27,168 nt of DNA from an uncultured Clostridia bacterium (lineage in GTDB: Bacteria; Bacillota; Clostridia; Christensenellales; Aristaeellaceae): assembly GCA_937906775.1 (NCBI GenBank), contig CALCUD010000066.1, positions 1 to 27,168 of the forward strand, read 5' to 3'. Positions 1-7,840 of this stretch are shown here, in pieces. A model generated the notes under the pieces. The model was given only the letters and a program-made list of their open reading frames with translations, was not told the origin of the DNA and ran no database searches. The position numbers and the translations under genes are program-made. Every line of letters starts with the position of its first letter. Positions within the stretch are counted from its first letter, which is position 1.

Positions 1-3000
1 CCGCTGCCGGATCACAGCACTGGGCAAGCGTCTTTTTCAGGTCGGACATAAACAGCGGCTTGTTCACAAACGCGGTGACCCCTGCCTCATACGCCTCCTG
101 CTCGATATCCGCCCAGTCGTATGCTGTTACGATAATAATCGGAGCGAAATCGCCGATTACTTTCCGGATCCGTCTGGCGGTTTCGATGCCATTCATATCC
201 GGCATCAGCCAGTCGATGATATAGACGCTGTAATTATCTCCCTCTTCATAGGCAGCCTGTGCTCTGAAGACAGCCTCCTTACCGGAAGAGCACCACTCGC
301 CTCTCATGGAAATGCTCTTGAGCAATTTGGAAATGCTCACACAGGCGTCAAGATCATCATCGACGACCAGCCCGCGAAGGCCATGAAGCTTCGTCAGTGC
401 TTCTGGCATGTCCTCTTTCTGTGTACCCGCAAGCTTCAGGTCAAGTTCAACAATGACCTCGGTTCCGACATTCTCTTCGCTTTTGATTTCGATTCGTCCG
501 CCCATCATATCAACGATGTTCTTTGTGATCGCCATACCGAGACCGGTTCCCTGAATGCCGGAAACAGTAGAGGACTTCACCCTCGTAAACGGTTCGTAAA
601 TGGTTTTCACAAATTCCTCACTCATTCCGATACCGTTGTCCTTGATGGAAAAACGATAGGTCGCGTATCCATCGGGCTTCGGATTATGTTCCGACACCCT
701 GAAGGATATTGTACCGCCGGCCGGCGTGTACTTGATCGCGTTGGACAGAATATTCAGCAGGACCTGATTGACTCTCAACTTGTCGCAAATGATGAATTCA
801 TCATTTACATTGAATACATCCACAAAGAATTCGAGATTCTTGGCAGTAATACCGGATTGTGTAATGCTCCGCACAGTGTGGACGATTTCAGAAAGCGTCT
901 CCTCCTGCTCGGATAGCGACATCTTTCCGGATTCGATCCTCGACATATCCAGAATGTCGTTGATCAGCGAAAGCAGGTGTTCGGAAGACTGACCGATCTT
1001 CTTCAGATACTCCGTCACCATCTCCCTGCTGTCGATATGCGACGCTGCAAGGCCGGTGTAGCCGATGATGGCATTCATCGGGGTACGGATATCATGGCTC
1101 ATATTGTTGAGGAACACGGTCTTTGCCTTGTTGGCGCTCTGCGCCATTTCAAGCGCCTGCTGGAGCGCCTCGTGCTGCTTTTGAATCGTATCCAAAAGCG
1201 ACAGTTTTTCAGCCCGCTCTTTGTCGATTTTCTGGAAAGTAAAGATAAACAGCGTGGCAACGCCGTTTTTTCTTTGAATGACCTGGATCAAGGCTCTGCG
1301 CCATTCGATCTGACTTCCGCGAACCTGATAGACCAGTTCACGGCGATCCATGTCCGCAAGATAGTCGCGGAAAAAAGCCAGATCGACGAATTTCTCCCAA
1401 ATCTCCCGATATTCCGGAAGTACGTTGGACGCGTACTGCGGAAGGATTTTCGTGAAGATTCCGTGCATGTTTCTTTCAAAATTCAGATGTGAGGTAAGCC
1501 GCAGACGCATATAAGCGTCATTTTCCAGGTCGATTAGGTATAGCGCTTCATATTCGTCGCGTAGCTTCTCATCGATGAAGCTTTGGGCGACTTCTTCTTC
1601 ATCGTAGGAAAAACCGACAGCTGCGGCCTTGGGCACGCCATTGTCACTTTCAACCAGCGCGATCTTTACCTGGGAGAGTACGGCACGGCCTTGATCAATG
1701 GTCCGGAAGGTTTCGGTAAACTCGGGCTCATGTGTCAGCCTGTTCCGGATGTTGTCCAACTTACAGGTTTCAATCACGCTTTCCTGCTCATTTTCGTAAA
1801 CAACATCCTTCACGAAAAATTGAATCGCTTCATCGAAGTTTTGACTGTCCCTGGCGTACTTGTCATATTCTTCCCGACGGTTCTGCTGGATAGTATGATA
1901 GGTAAAGGATCCGTCTTCCAAATTTACATAAAGAACCGAAGCGAATTTGGACGCAAGGCCTTCTATGAGACGAAGGTTCTGCTTGAGAATCTTCTCGTTG
2001 AGAGCCTTCTGCGCCATGTGATCGTCGATATTCGTGATTCCGACAATGGCGCAGTTATGATCTCCATGTGCCTTATGATGCACATACTTCGCCTGGTACC
2101 AGTGAATCTCGCCGTTTATGCTGACGCGGAAATCCACATAATAAGGGGCGAATCCCTTCACCTTTTCCGAAACGAGGGCGGGATCCGTCTCGGCGAGGAA
2201 TTTTTCCTTGTCCTCGGGAAGGATAACCGTCCCGGCAAGAAGACGGATTCTTTTCAGATAATCTGTTTTCTCCTGATAACCCGGCACATGGCGGCTGAAC
2301 ACATCACCGACGCGGTAGTGTTCCTCCTGCATGGAGTCGAAGTCCACATGGAGCAGGCATTCATAGTCGTCAGAAATCGTTTCGGTAACGCTTTGAAGCG
2401 CCATCTTCTCCCGTGTTTCCCGGTCAACACTCTTGAAGCCGACGACGATGCTCTTCGCACCGTCGGTATCCAGCAGAACATATTTCCCCTGATAATAAAC
2501 GATGCTTTTCCCGAACAACTCGCGGAAATTCACTAAGCGTACGGGCGAATCCTTTGTCAGTGATTCATTCAGCGTGTCCAGATCGGTCTCATACATAAAG
2601 GCCGCCCGGTCCTTGGGATGGACGAACAGATCGCATATGATCTTCATCCGTTCATAGTAACTGCTGAGCTTTCCCCATCCCGGAATCAGGTCGGTAAAAG
2701 CAGGATTGTATTTATAGATATGCTCATCGCGTGTTTCCAGATTGATCAGGGATATATAGTCATAATCTCCGCCGAGCGCGGCGATCGCGGCCTGGCTCTG
2801 TTCCAGCTTTTTCGCCAATTCGAGTTGTTTCCGGTCTTCTTCCAGCTCGGTCTTCAGAACGATCTCGTCCGTGACGTCGATCAGATATACATAATAAATA
2901 TCGCCGTAGGTCTTGCTGTGGACGAAATGGCCATAATCGTTGAAGTACCCGATGCTGCCGTCTTTCCGGATGACTCTGTACAGAACATGATCCTGCGAAG

Positions 3001-3274
3001 TATCGCTGCCGCTGATCTGCGAAGCGATCTCCGCTTCCACGCGTTCCAGATCCTCAGGGTGCACCATTCCACGGAAAGAGTTGCCGACGTGCTGAACGAA
3101 TTCATCGCCACTTTCATAGCCGTATAAACGCGGAACCTTTTTGTTGAAATAAATCAACTCTTCCTTACCGTCGGCATGATAGATAAAAAACCCACCGGGG
3201 AGATTGTCGGCCAGGTTTGAAATAACAGGAATCGTATTCTCATTGATTTCCAATGCGTCAATATGGTCTTTCAT
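1..3274 (-). CDS. PAS-domain hybrid sensor histidine kinase with receiver domain (3' end cut by window)
   Basis: One uninterrupted minus-strand frame begins at an ATG preceded by AGGAGG and runs off the left edge, giving at least 1,091 residues. The N-terminal ~130 residues read as a PAS/PAC sensor (RKDGSIGYFNDYG). They are followed by several more divergent PAS-like segments up to about residue 690. The dimerisation/phosphoacceptor H box is NNMSHDIRTP with H727. The ATPase N box is NQVLLNILSNAIKY near 840, followed by DNGIGM and GTGLGMAI. A receiver domain starts near 970 (VVDDD) with phospho-acceptor D1021 in IIDWLMPDMNG and a conserved lysine in VNKPLF. There is no signal peptide or membrane helix, so it should be cytoplasmic. 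Phosphate would pass from H727 to D1021 (family knowledge). The ligand and final output are unknown, and anything after the receiver lies outside the window. It stands alone, divergent from the ABC operon. Confidence 0.93.
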   Translation of the reverse strand, partial: MKDHIDALEINENTIPVISNLADNLPGGFFIYHADGKEELIYFNKKVPRLYGYESGDEFVQHVGNSFRGMVHPEDLERVEAEIASQISGSDTSQDHVLYRVIRKDGSIGYFNDYGHFVHSKTYGDIYYVYLIDVTDEIVLKTELEEDRKQLELAKKLEQSQAAIAALGGDYDYISLINLETRDEHIYKYNPAFTDLIPGWGKLSSYYERMKIICDLFVHPKDRAAFMYETDLDTLNESLTKDSPVRLVNFRELFGKSIVYYQGKYVLLDTDGAKSIVVGFKSVDRETREKMALQSVTETISDDYECLLHVDFDSMQEEHYRVGDVFSRHVPGYQEKTDYLKRIRLLAGTVILPEDKEKFLAETDPALVSEKVKGFAPYYVDFRVSINGEIHWYQAKYVHHKAHGDHNCAIVGITNIDDHMAQKALNEKILKQNLRLIEGLASKFASVLYVNLEDGSFTYHTIQQNRREEYDKYARDSQNFDEAIQFFVKDVVYENEQESVIETCKLDNIRNRLTHEPEFTETFRTIDQGRAVLSQVKIALVESDNGVPKAAAVGFSYDEEEVAQSFIDEKLRDEYEALYLIDLENDAYMRLRLTSHLNFERNMHGIFTKILPQYASNVLPEYREIWEKFVDLAFFRDYLADMDRRELVYQVRGSQIEWRRALIQVIQRKNGVATLFIFTFQKIDKERAEKLSLLDTIQKQHEALQQALEMAQSANKAKTVFLNNMSHDIRTPMNAIIGYTGLAASHIDSREMVTEYLKKIGQSSEHLLSLINDILDMSRIESGKMSLSEQEETLSEIVHTVRSITQSGITAKNLEFFVDVFNVNDEFIICDKLRVNQVLLNILSNAIKYTPAGGTISFRVSEHNPKPDGYATYRFSIKDNGIGMSEEFVKTIYEPFTRVKSSTVSGIQGTGLGMAITKNIVDMMGGRIEIKSEENVGTEVIVELDLKLAGTQKEDMPEALTKLHGLRGLVVDDDLDACVSISKLLKSISMRGEWCSSGKEAVFRAQAAYEEGDNYSVYIIDWLMPDMNGIETARRIRKVIGDFAPIIIVTAYDWADIEQEAYEAGVTAFVNKPLFMSDLKKTLAQCCDPAA

Positions 3275-3783
3275 AAAGAGCCTCCTGTGTACGCATTACT
3301 GTGTGTTTCTGTTTCACGATCCACCGATGCATTTTTAACTGGGACGCGCGTTAATCAAAAATCCCCAATATACAGAGATCAGAAAATATCAAAGAAATGC
3401 CCGGTATACAGAATATGCACAAAAAACTTCCGTGATATACCGGCATATATCGGCATGGTACATCAGTGTCAACCATCTATAAACAAAGATATGTCATTAG
3501 TATTTTATAACAATACTGTGCGATGTGTCAACGCAATAAAGAATATTCATGAAGCGTATTGTATTGATATATTGTACCTTTCGGATGCTTATGCAAGCTT
3601 TATGCGGTTATTACTGCAGCTCTGCACAAAGGGGATTGGGAGCGCTGCCAACAACAAACGAATAAGGCCCTTTAAGGCCATGCTTGCCAAAAAATATCTA
3701 CGCATAAACCTACATCAGTTTATTTCTGCATTCGTCATTGTTTCCAGCTATTCTGCGTAAAGATTTGCAAAAGAAGAGCATTT

Positions 3784-3839
3784 TTGTTGCCAAGCCAATC
3801 TGACTGCCCCCAGGAAACCATTCCGATCTTTGGCAACAA
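3784..3839. repeat. Inverted repeat, 10-base arms
   Basis: TTGTTGCCAA at 3784-3793 is the exact reverse complement of TTGGCAACAA at 3830-3839, separated by 36 bases. It lies just upstream of the TATAAT at 3876. This is too wide for a simple terminator. It could be a pair of regulator half-sites for the ABC transporter operon or a remnant structure. Confidence 0.35.
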
Positions 3840-3872
3840 TAACATCACAAGTCTCATGTTCCATTGGTGTTG

Positions 3873-3881
3873 TGGTATAAT
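3873..3881 (+). promoter_or_regulatory. Extended -10 promoter candidate upstream of amino-acid ABC operon
   Basis: TGG-TATAAT is a perfect -10 hexamer with an extended TG. No good -35 lies 16-18 bases upstream. If used, the leader would be about 160 nt. A second candidate lies closer to the gene. Confidence 0.4.
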
Positions 3882-3974
3882 ACTGTCATTCCTGATATCC
3901 GGCTGAGATCCGTTACCGTGCTGTGGAAAAACGGACAGACAGGAAAGAAGACCGGTCAGCGGACTTTGCCGGCA

Positions 3975-4004
3975 TTGTATTCTTTTCATGACTTGTGATA
4001 TGAT
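3975..4004 (+). promoter_or_regulatory. Promoter candidate for amino-acid ABC operon
   Basis: TTGTAT at 3975-3980, an 18-base spacer and TATGAT at 3999-4004 with TG just upstream of the -10. Transcription would begin about 40 bases before the ATG, leaving room for the AAGGAGG at 4038-4044. Confidence 0.45.
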
Positions 4005-4051
4005 AAACAGAGTCTGTGCTTCAGGTTCATTTTCATAAGGAGGCTGTACCA

Positions 4052-5596
4052 ATGATTTTAAACGCATGCCCGAAAACAGTTCACCGGACTGCGTGCTGTC
4101 TGATCACACTGTTGTTGCTGATTTCCATGCTTTTGCCCGGATCAGCGCGGAGCGAGGAAGAACATTTCTTTACTTCCATTGAGGAATTCTATGCACCGCA
4201 CATCCGCCTGGGTGTACAAACCGGCAGCAGCTATGATGTTTTCTGCCGTGAAGAATTCCCGCTTTGCGATATTTCCTACTTCACATCCTTTCCGGATATG
4301 ATACTGCAGGTGAAGAACGGTTCACTGGACGGTTTCACTGTGAGTGAAGTCACCGCGCGTGAGCTGATCGGGAGTGTTGACGGCATTACCTATCTGCCGG
4401 AACAACTGGATGAACTGGATGTATGTATGGCACTGGCAAAAAATGATACCGGGCTGAAGCTGCAGGCACAGCTCAATGAGTTCTTTTCACGCGCGAAAGA
4501 TGACGGTACACTGAAAGCCGTGACGGAAGCATGGCTGACGAATGATACGGAGCATCAGGTGACTGATTATCAGACGCTGGAGTCTGTGAACGGAACGATC
4601 CGCCTGGGCACGGAAAGTGTTTATGCTCCGTATGACTTTATTCGGGACGGCAGTATTGTGGGCATTGACATAGATCTGCTGATCCGCTTCTGCCGTGAAA
4701 CGGGCTATGGACTGGAAGTCACAGACATGAGCTTCGACGCGCTCATTCCCAGTCTGGGAACCCGTTCAGATCTTGTTGCCAACGGGATTACGTACAGCGA
4801 TGAGCGTGCGAAAAAGGTTCTGTTTACCGTACCGTATTCCGTTGAAAAAACGGTCATGGTGGTGCGCTGTCCTATCGAAAAGACCGATTTCTTCACTTCG
4901 CTGAAAGAAAGCTTTGTGTCCACCTTTATCCGGGAAAACCGCTGGCAGCTGCTTGCACAGGGCCTTTGGACCACTCTGCGGATTTCCCTGCTGAGCGGGA
5001 TCTTCGGCACGCTGCTGGGCTTCGGCATCTGCATCCTGCGCCGCCGGAAGAACAAAATCTGCACGGCCGTCACCACCGGGTATATTCGTCTTTTACAGGG
5101 CACACCCATTGTGGTGCTGCTGCTGATCCTTTATTATGTCATCTTTACCGATCCCGCGGTTTCCGGGCTGACGGTGGCTGTGGCGGCCTTTACCATGAAC
5201 TTCGCAGCTTATGTGTCCGAAATGATGCGTACCGGTATTGAGGCTGTACCCGCAGGACAGATGGAGGCCGCGCTGGCTATGGGCTACACCCGGAAGGCCG
5301 CGTTCTTCCGCATCGTGATGCCGCAGGCTGCCCTGCATTTTCTGCCGGTATACAAGGGCGAAGTGGTATCGCTGCTCAAATCCACGTCCGTGGTGGGGTA
5401 TATCACCGTGCAGGATCTGACCAAAATGAGCGACATTATCCGAAGCAGAACCTATGACGCGCTGTTCCCGCTGATCACCACGGCGGTGATCTATTTTGCC
5501 GCAGCCGCGCTGCTGGGACATCTGGTGTCCCGTATAGAGATCAGACTGAAACCTGACCGTGTGCATCGCGGTGTGAAAGGGGTGAAAACACTATGA
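4052..5596 (+). CDS. Amino-acid ABC transporter: substrate-binding domains fused to permease
   Basis: 514 residues from an ATG with AAGGAGG seven bases upstream; an upstream in-frame ATG at 4016 lacks a ribosome site. Residues 12-33 form a signal sequence. Residues 50-163 match the C-terminal half of the polar amino-acid binding fold (GVQTGSS, then YFTSFPDMILQVKNGSLDG, ending DGTLKAVTEAWL). Residues 182-272 match its N-terminal half (IRLGTESVYAPYDF, GIDIDLL, MSFDALIPSL, ERAKKVLFTVPY). So the halves are in swapped order. Residues 300-497 are a HisM/GlnP-type permease with several membrane helices and an EAA loop near 398-424 (EAVPAGQMEAALAMGY...RIVMPQ). The protein would bring a polar amino acid or related compound across the membrane with the ATPase encoded next, whose start codon overlaps its stop (ATGA). 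Substrate is not predictable. Similar fused transporters exist in clostridia (recalled knowledge). Confidence 0.9.
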   Translation: MILNACPKTVHRTACCLITLLLLISMLLPGSARSEEEHFFTSIEEFYAPHIRLGVQTGSSYDVFCREEFPLCDISYFTSFPDMILQVKNGSLDGFTVSEVTARELIGSVDGITYLPEQLDELDVCMALAKNDTGLKLQAQLNEFFSRAKDDGTLKAVTEAWLTNDTEHQVTDYQTLESVNGTIRLGTESVYAPYDFIRDGSIVGIDIDLLIRFCRETGYGLEVTDMSFDALIPSLGTRSDLVANGITYSDERAKKVLFTVPYSVEKTVMVVRCPIEKTDFFTSLKESFVSTFIRENRWQLLAQGLWTTLRISLLSGIFGTLLGFGICILRRRKNKICTAVTTGYIRLLQGTPIVVLLLILYYVIFTDPAVSGLTVAVAAFTMNFAAYVSEMMRTGIEAVPAGQMEAALAMGYTRKAAFFRIVMPQAALHFLPVYKGEVVSLLKSTSVVGYITVQDLTKMSDIIRSRTYDALFPLITTAVIYFAAAALLGHLVSRIEIRLKPDRVHRGVKGVKTL

Positions 5597-6687
5597 TCAG
5601 CATTCATCATCTGTGTAAAGCCTATGAAGGAGTAACCCCGCTCCGGGATGTCAACGCGGAGATCGAAAAAGGCGATGTAATTTCCATCATCGGACCGTCC
5701 GGAACAGGAAAGTCCACGCTGCTGCGCTGTCTGAACATGCTTGAAGCACCGACTTCGGGCGAAATTCTGATTGACGGGGAGTCCATTACACGGAAAAACG
5801 CGAAAGTACATCTGATACGCCGCAAAATGGGCATGGTGTTTCAAAGCTTTAATCTGTTTGAACACATGAACATTATCGAGAATGTGATGGTGGGACCGGT
5901 CACGTTGCTCGGTGAAAGCCGTCAGGCTGCATATGACAGAGGAATGGAACTGCTCAGAAGTGTAGGAATGGAGCATCGTGCACTGGCCTATCCGGACGAG
6001 CTTTCCGGAGGACAGAAGCAGCGTGCCGCCATTGCCCGGACTCTGTCCATGAATCCGGAAATCATTCTGTTTGATGAACCCACTTCCGCCCTGGATCCGA
6101 CCATGGTGGGCGAAGTGCTGGCAGTCATACGCGCACTGGCCCGGAAGGGCCTTACCATGCTGATCGTGACGCACGAGATGCAGTTCGCGCGGGATGTATC
6201 GACCCGTGTGTTTTACATGGACGAGGGCGTGATCTATGAGCAGGGTACCCCGGAGCAGATCTTTGAGCATCCGCAAAAAGAAAAAACGCGCCAGTTTGTT
6301 CAGCGGATGAAACTGCTGGAAGAGGATGTAGATCCCCAAAATGTGGATTATTCGGGCCTGAACGGGCATCTGGCTCAGTTCGCGTTACGGCTTGGATTGA
6401 CCGACCGAACTGCACGCTATCTGCAGCTCGCTATGGAAGAAATACTGAGCAGTCTGCTCCTGCCTTTGCTGAGCGAAGAGGATAAGCTTCGTATGACTGT
6501 GATGTATTCCGAGAAAACCGGAAGCCTTGAAATGTGTTTTGCTTATTCCGGGAAAACAGTTGGTAAAGCAGAAGAGATGGATTCCCTGGCGAGCGGAGTA
6601 CTGTCCCTGGTAGCTGAGAATATCAGGTATGAAGAACAGAAAAGTATGGAATATCCTCACGCAATCATACTCCGGATAAAAAAGTAA
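5593..6687 (+). CDS. Amino-acid ABC transporter ATP-binding protein with C-terminal GHKL-like extension
   Basis: 364 residues; the ATG overlaps the permease stop by four bases, so translation is probably coupled. Residues 1-240 are a GlnQ-type ATPase: Walker A GPSGTGKST at 34-42, Q-loop MVFQSFNLF at 81-89, signature LSGGQ at 137-141, Walker B IILFDE at 157-162 and switch histidine H194. The family's usual length is about 240-250, so about 115 residues are extra. The extension contains RYLQLAMEEILSSLLLPLL (275-293) and ends in alternating strand-like segments. This resembles the start of an anti-sigma/GHKL ATPase domain (xLAVEEIxxN) but lacks the magnesium-binding asparagine and glycine boxes, so it is probably a non-catalytic sensory or docking domain (inference). 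It powers the transporter encoded upstream. Confidence 0.9.
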   Translation: MISIHHLCKAYEGVTPLRDVNAEIEKGDVISIIGPSGTGKSTLLRCLNMLEAPTSGEILIDGESITRKNAKVHLIRRKMGMVFQSFNLFEHMNIIENVMVGPVTLLGESRQAAYDRGMELLRSVGMEHRALAYPDELSGGQKQRAAIARTLSMNPEIILFDEPTSALDPTMVGEVLAVIRALARKGLTMLIVTHEMQFARDVSTRVFYMDEGVIYEQGTPEQIFEHPQKEKTRQFVQRMKLLEEDVDPQNVDYSGLNGHLAQFALRLGLTDRTARYLQLAMEEILSSLLLPLLSEEDKLRMTVMYSEKTGSLEMCFAYSGKTVGKAEEMDSLASGVLSLVAENIRYEEQKSMEYPHAIILRIKK

Positions 6688-6690
6688 GTC

Positions 6691-6721
6691 ATTCGGGAGG
6701 AACCGCCGGCTGCTTCCGAAT
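6691..6721. terminator. Weak terminator-like hairpin after ABC operon
   Basis: ATTCGGGAG pairs with CTTCCGAAT (one G-T pair) around a GC-rich loop. It lies immediately after the ATPase stop and before the convergent gene. No clear T tract follows, so this is tentative. Confidence 0.35.
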
Positions 6722-6774
6722 CATTTATCCGCGTCGTAATCAACCTTCGGATATTGTATAATGAATATCCTTTC

Positions 6775-7446
6775 CTACTCCTGTTCACGATACTTCGACA
6801 TCATCTGTCTGAATAATTCGCCGGAAGTCGGAGGTGTATATGTAATCGCGTTTGCACCGGCCCGGATTGTTTGTTCTATGCTGTCTCCGGTCTTCCCGCC
6901 GGAAGCAATAACGGGGACTTCAGGAAAATCTTTCCGGATCCGTCTGACAATCTCCGGTGTCTCAATTCCACCCGCCACATTCAAAATAGACGCGCCTGCA
7001 TCCAAACGCGCAGCTATATCTGTTTCAGGATCCACTACAGTAATAATGACAGGAATATCTACAGCCTGCGCTACAATGGCAAGATTCAAATCCCCTATCG
7101 GAGCATTAAGCACCACGCCCATTGCTCCCTGTGATTCCACATCCTTTGCGAGACCGACAGTGCGCAGTCCTTTTGTTGTTCCGCCACCGATACCGCAAAA
7201 TACAGGAACATATGCTGCCTTGATGATTCCCTCGCTGATTGCCTGCTGCGGTGTAAATGGATATACAGCGAAAATTGCGTCAGCATCACAATTGCGAATA
7301 ATGGCCAGATCTGTAGTAAAAACAAGTGACTTGATCCTGCGCCCATTAATGACAATGCCACTTGCCTGGTATATCTCCTTGGGTACACGAAGGATATTAT
7401 GCCTGAGTTGACTTTGAATTTCAGGTATCATGTTCCGTGTTTCCAT
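6775..7446 (-). CDS. Conserved TIM-barrel protein of unknown function (NanE/ThiG-like fold)
   Basis: 223 residues from an ATG preceded by AGAGG at six bases; an in-frame ATG 18 codons upstream has no ribosome site. The pattern of short hydrophobic strands (SLVFTTDLAII, PVIITVVD, ASILNVAGG, PVIASGG) followed by glycine turns indicates a beta/alpha barrel. The C-terminal ASGGKTGDSIEQTIRAGANA (181-200) and ITYTPPTSGELF (201-212) look like a phosphate-binding end of the type found in N-acetylmannosamine-6-phosphate epimerase, ThiG and related barrels. Another glycine cluster is CGIGGGTTKG (84-93). From memory, close relatives are often deposited under the vague name 'hydrolase'; no reaction is known to me. 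It stands alone, convergent to the ABC operon. Confidence 0.8.
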   Translation of the reverse strand: METRNMIPEIQSQLRHNILRVPKEIYQASGIVINGRRIKSLVFTTDLAIIRNCDADAIFAVYPFTPQQAISEGIIKAAYVPVFCGIGGGTTKGLRTVGLAKDVESQGAMGVVLNAPIGDLNLAIVAQAVDIPVIITVVDPETDIAARLDAGASILNVAGGIETPEIVRRIRKDFPEVPVIASGGKTGDSIEQTIRAGANAITYTPPTSGELFRQMMSKYREQE

Positions 7447-7496
7447 GAAAGACCTCTTTTCTGCTTTCGTTGTGAATGCGCCTGCGTTTTTTGATC

Positions 7497-7613
7497 TCAT
7501 ATCAGTATCATGCTTCCGCCGAAAAAGAGAACGGGTAACGAATCAACGAGAGCAAGCGACAAGGTAAAGTTTTCCGGGATTGTATACTTTGTCATTTTCG
7601 GCTTATTGCTCAT
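7497..7613 (-). pseudogene. 38-codon membrane-protein fragment, probably truncated
   Basis: ATG preceded by GGAGG with a nine-base spacer opens a frame beginning MSNKPKMTKYTIPENF and continuing into one hydrophobic helix (LSLALVDSLPVLFFGGSMIL) before a stop. The clean start signal plus a helix that ends abruptly suggests the 5' end of a longer membrane protein cut short, or a genuine micro-protein. Its start overlaps the stop of the frame at 7603-7840 by 11 bases, the arrangement of translationally coupled genes. Family not identified. Confidence 0.4.
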
Positions 7614-7840
7614 TGGCTTTCGCCTCCGGAAATGTTATGTTAAAAGGATATACACGGATAACAGCAAGCGGGCGGCAGACGGAAACGTTCGGGAAAAGCG
7701 CAGGATCAATTTTCATGTCAATAATCTTTGAAAAATGGCCTTCCCCTTTCCCGAAAAAGTCGGTGAAATAATGCTTTCCTTCATATTGCTGCACGAGCGG
7801 GAACGGGAGCAGTATCGTGCTGTTTGCTTTTCCTTTCAGA
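7603..7840 (-). pseudogene. 3' remnant of an unidentified gene upstream of the 38-codon fragment
   Basis: An open frame continues from about the MATE stop codon down to a TAA at 7603. It contains protein-like sequence (YEGKHYFTDFFGKGEGHF, then DPALFPNVSVCRPLAVIRVY) and ends with a GGAGG that serves the next frame. There is no ATG with a ribosome site; a GTG at 7794 and an ATG at 7716 both lack one. I read it as the C-terminal part of a gene whose 5' end was lost, possibly when the MATE operon moved in. Function unknown. Confidence 0.35.

Larger units (their letters stand above)
3275..4051. other. Intergenic region, kinase / ABC transporter operon, divergent
   Basis: About 780 bases without a convincing gene. 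Open frames here have no ribosome site and no recognisable protein. It holds a 10-base inverted repeat and two candidate forward promoters (listed separately). The first ~500 bases are AT-rich and contain repeated 'tataccggcatatatcgg'-like sequence with no clear function. Confidence 0.6.

Noticed and set aside
383..2536. Long plus-strand reading frames opposite the sensor kinase
   Set aside because: The minus frame gives unambiguous kinase motifs throughout; the plus frames lack ribosome sites and known domains.
3263..3760. 165-codon plus-strand frame in the spacer after the kinase
   Set aside because: It starts inside the kinase ribosome-site region, has no domain pattern, and lies in AT-rich intergenic DNA.
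3890..4051. Possible TPP riboswitch (CTGAGAT) in the ABC leader
   Set aside because: Only the short CTGAGA is present; the rest of the conserved core and pairing are absent.
5491..6369. 292-codon minus-strand frame inside the ABC genes
   Set aside because: His/Gln-rich composition typical of an antisense shadow; both opposing genes are clearly real.
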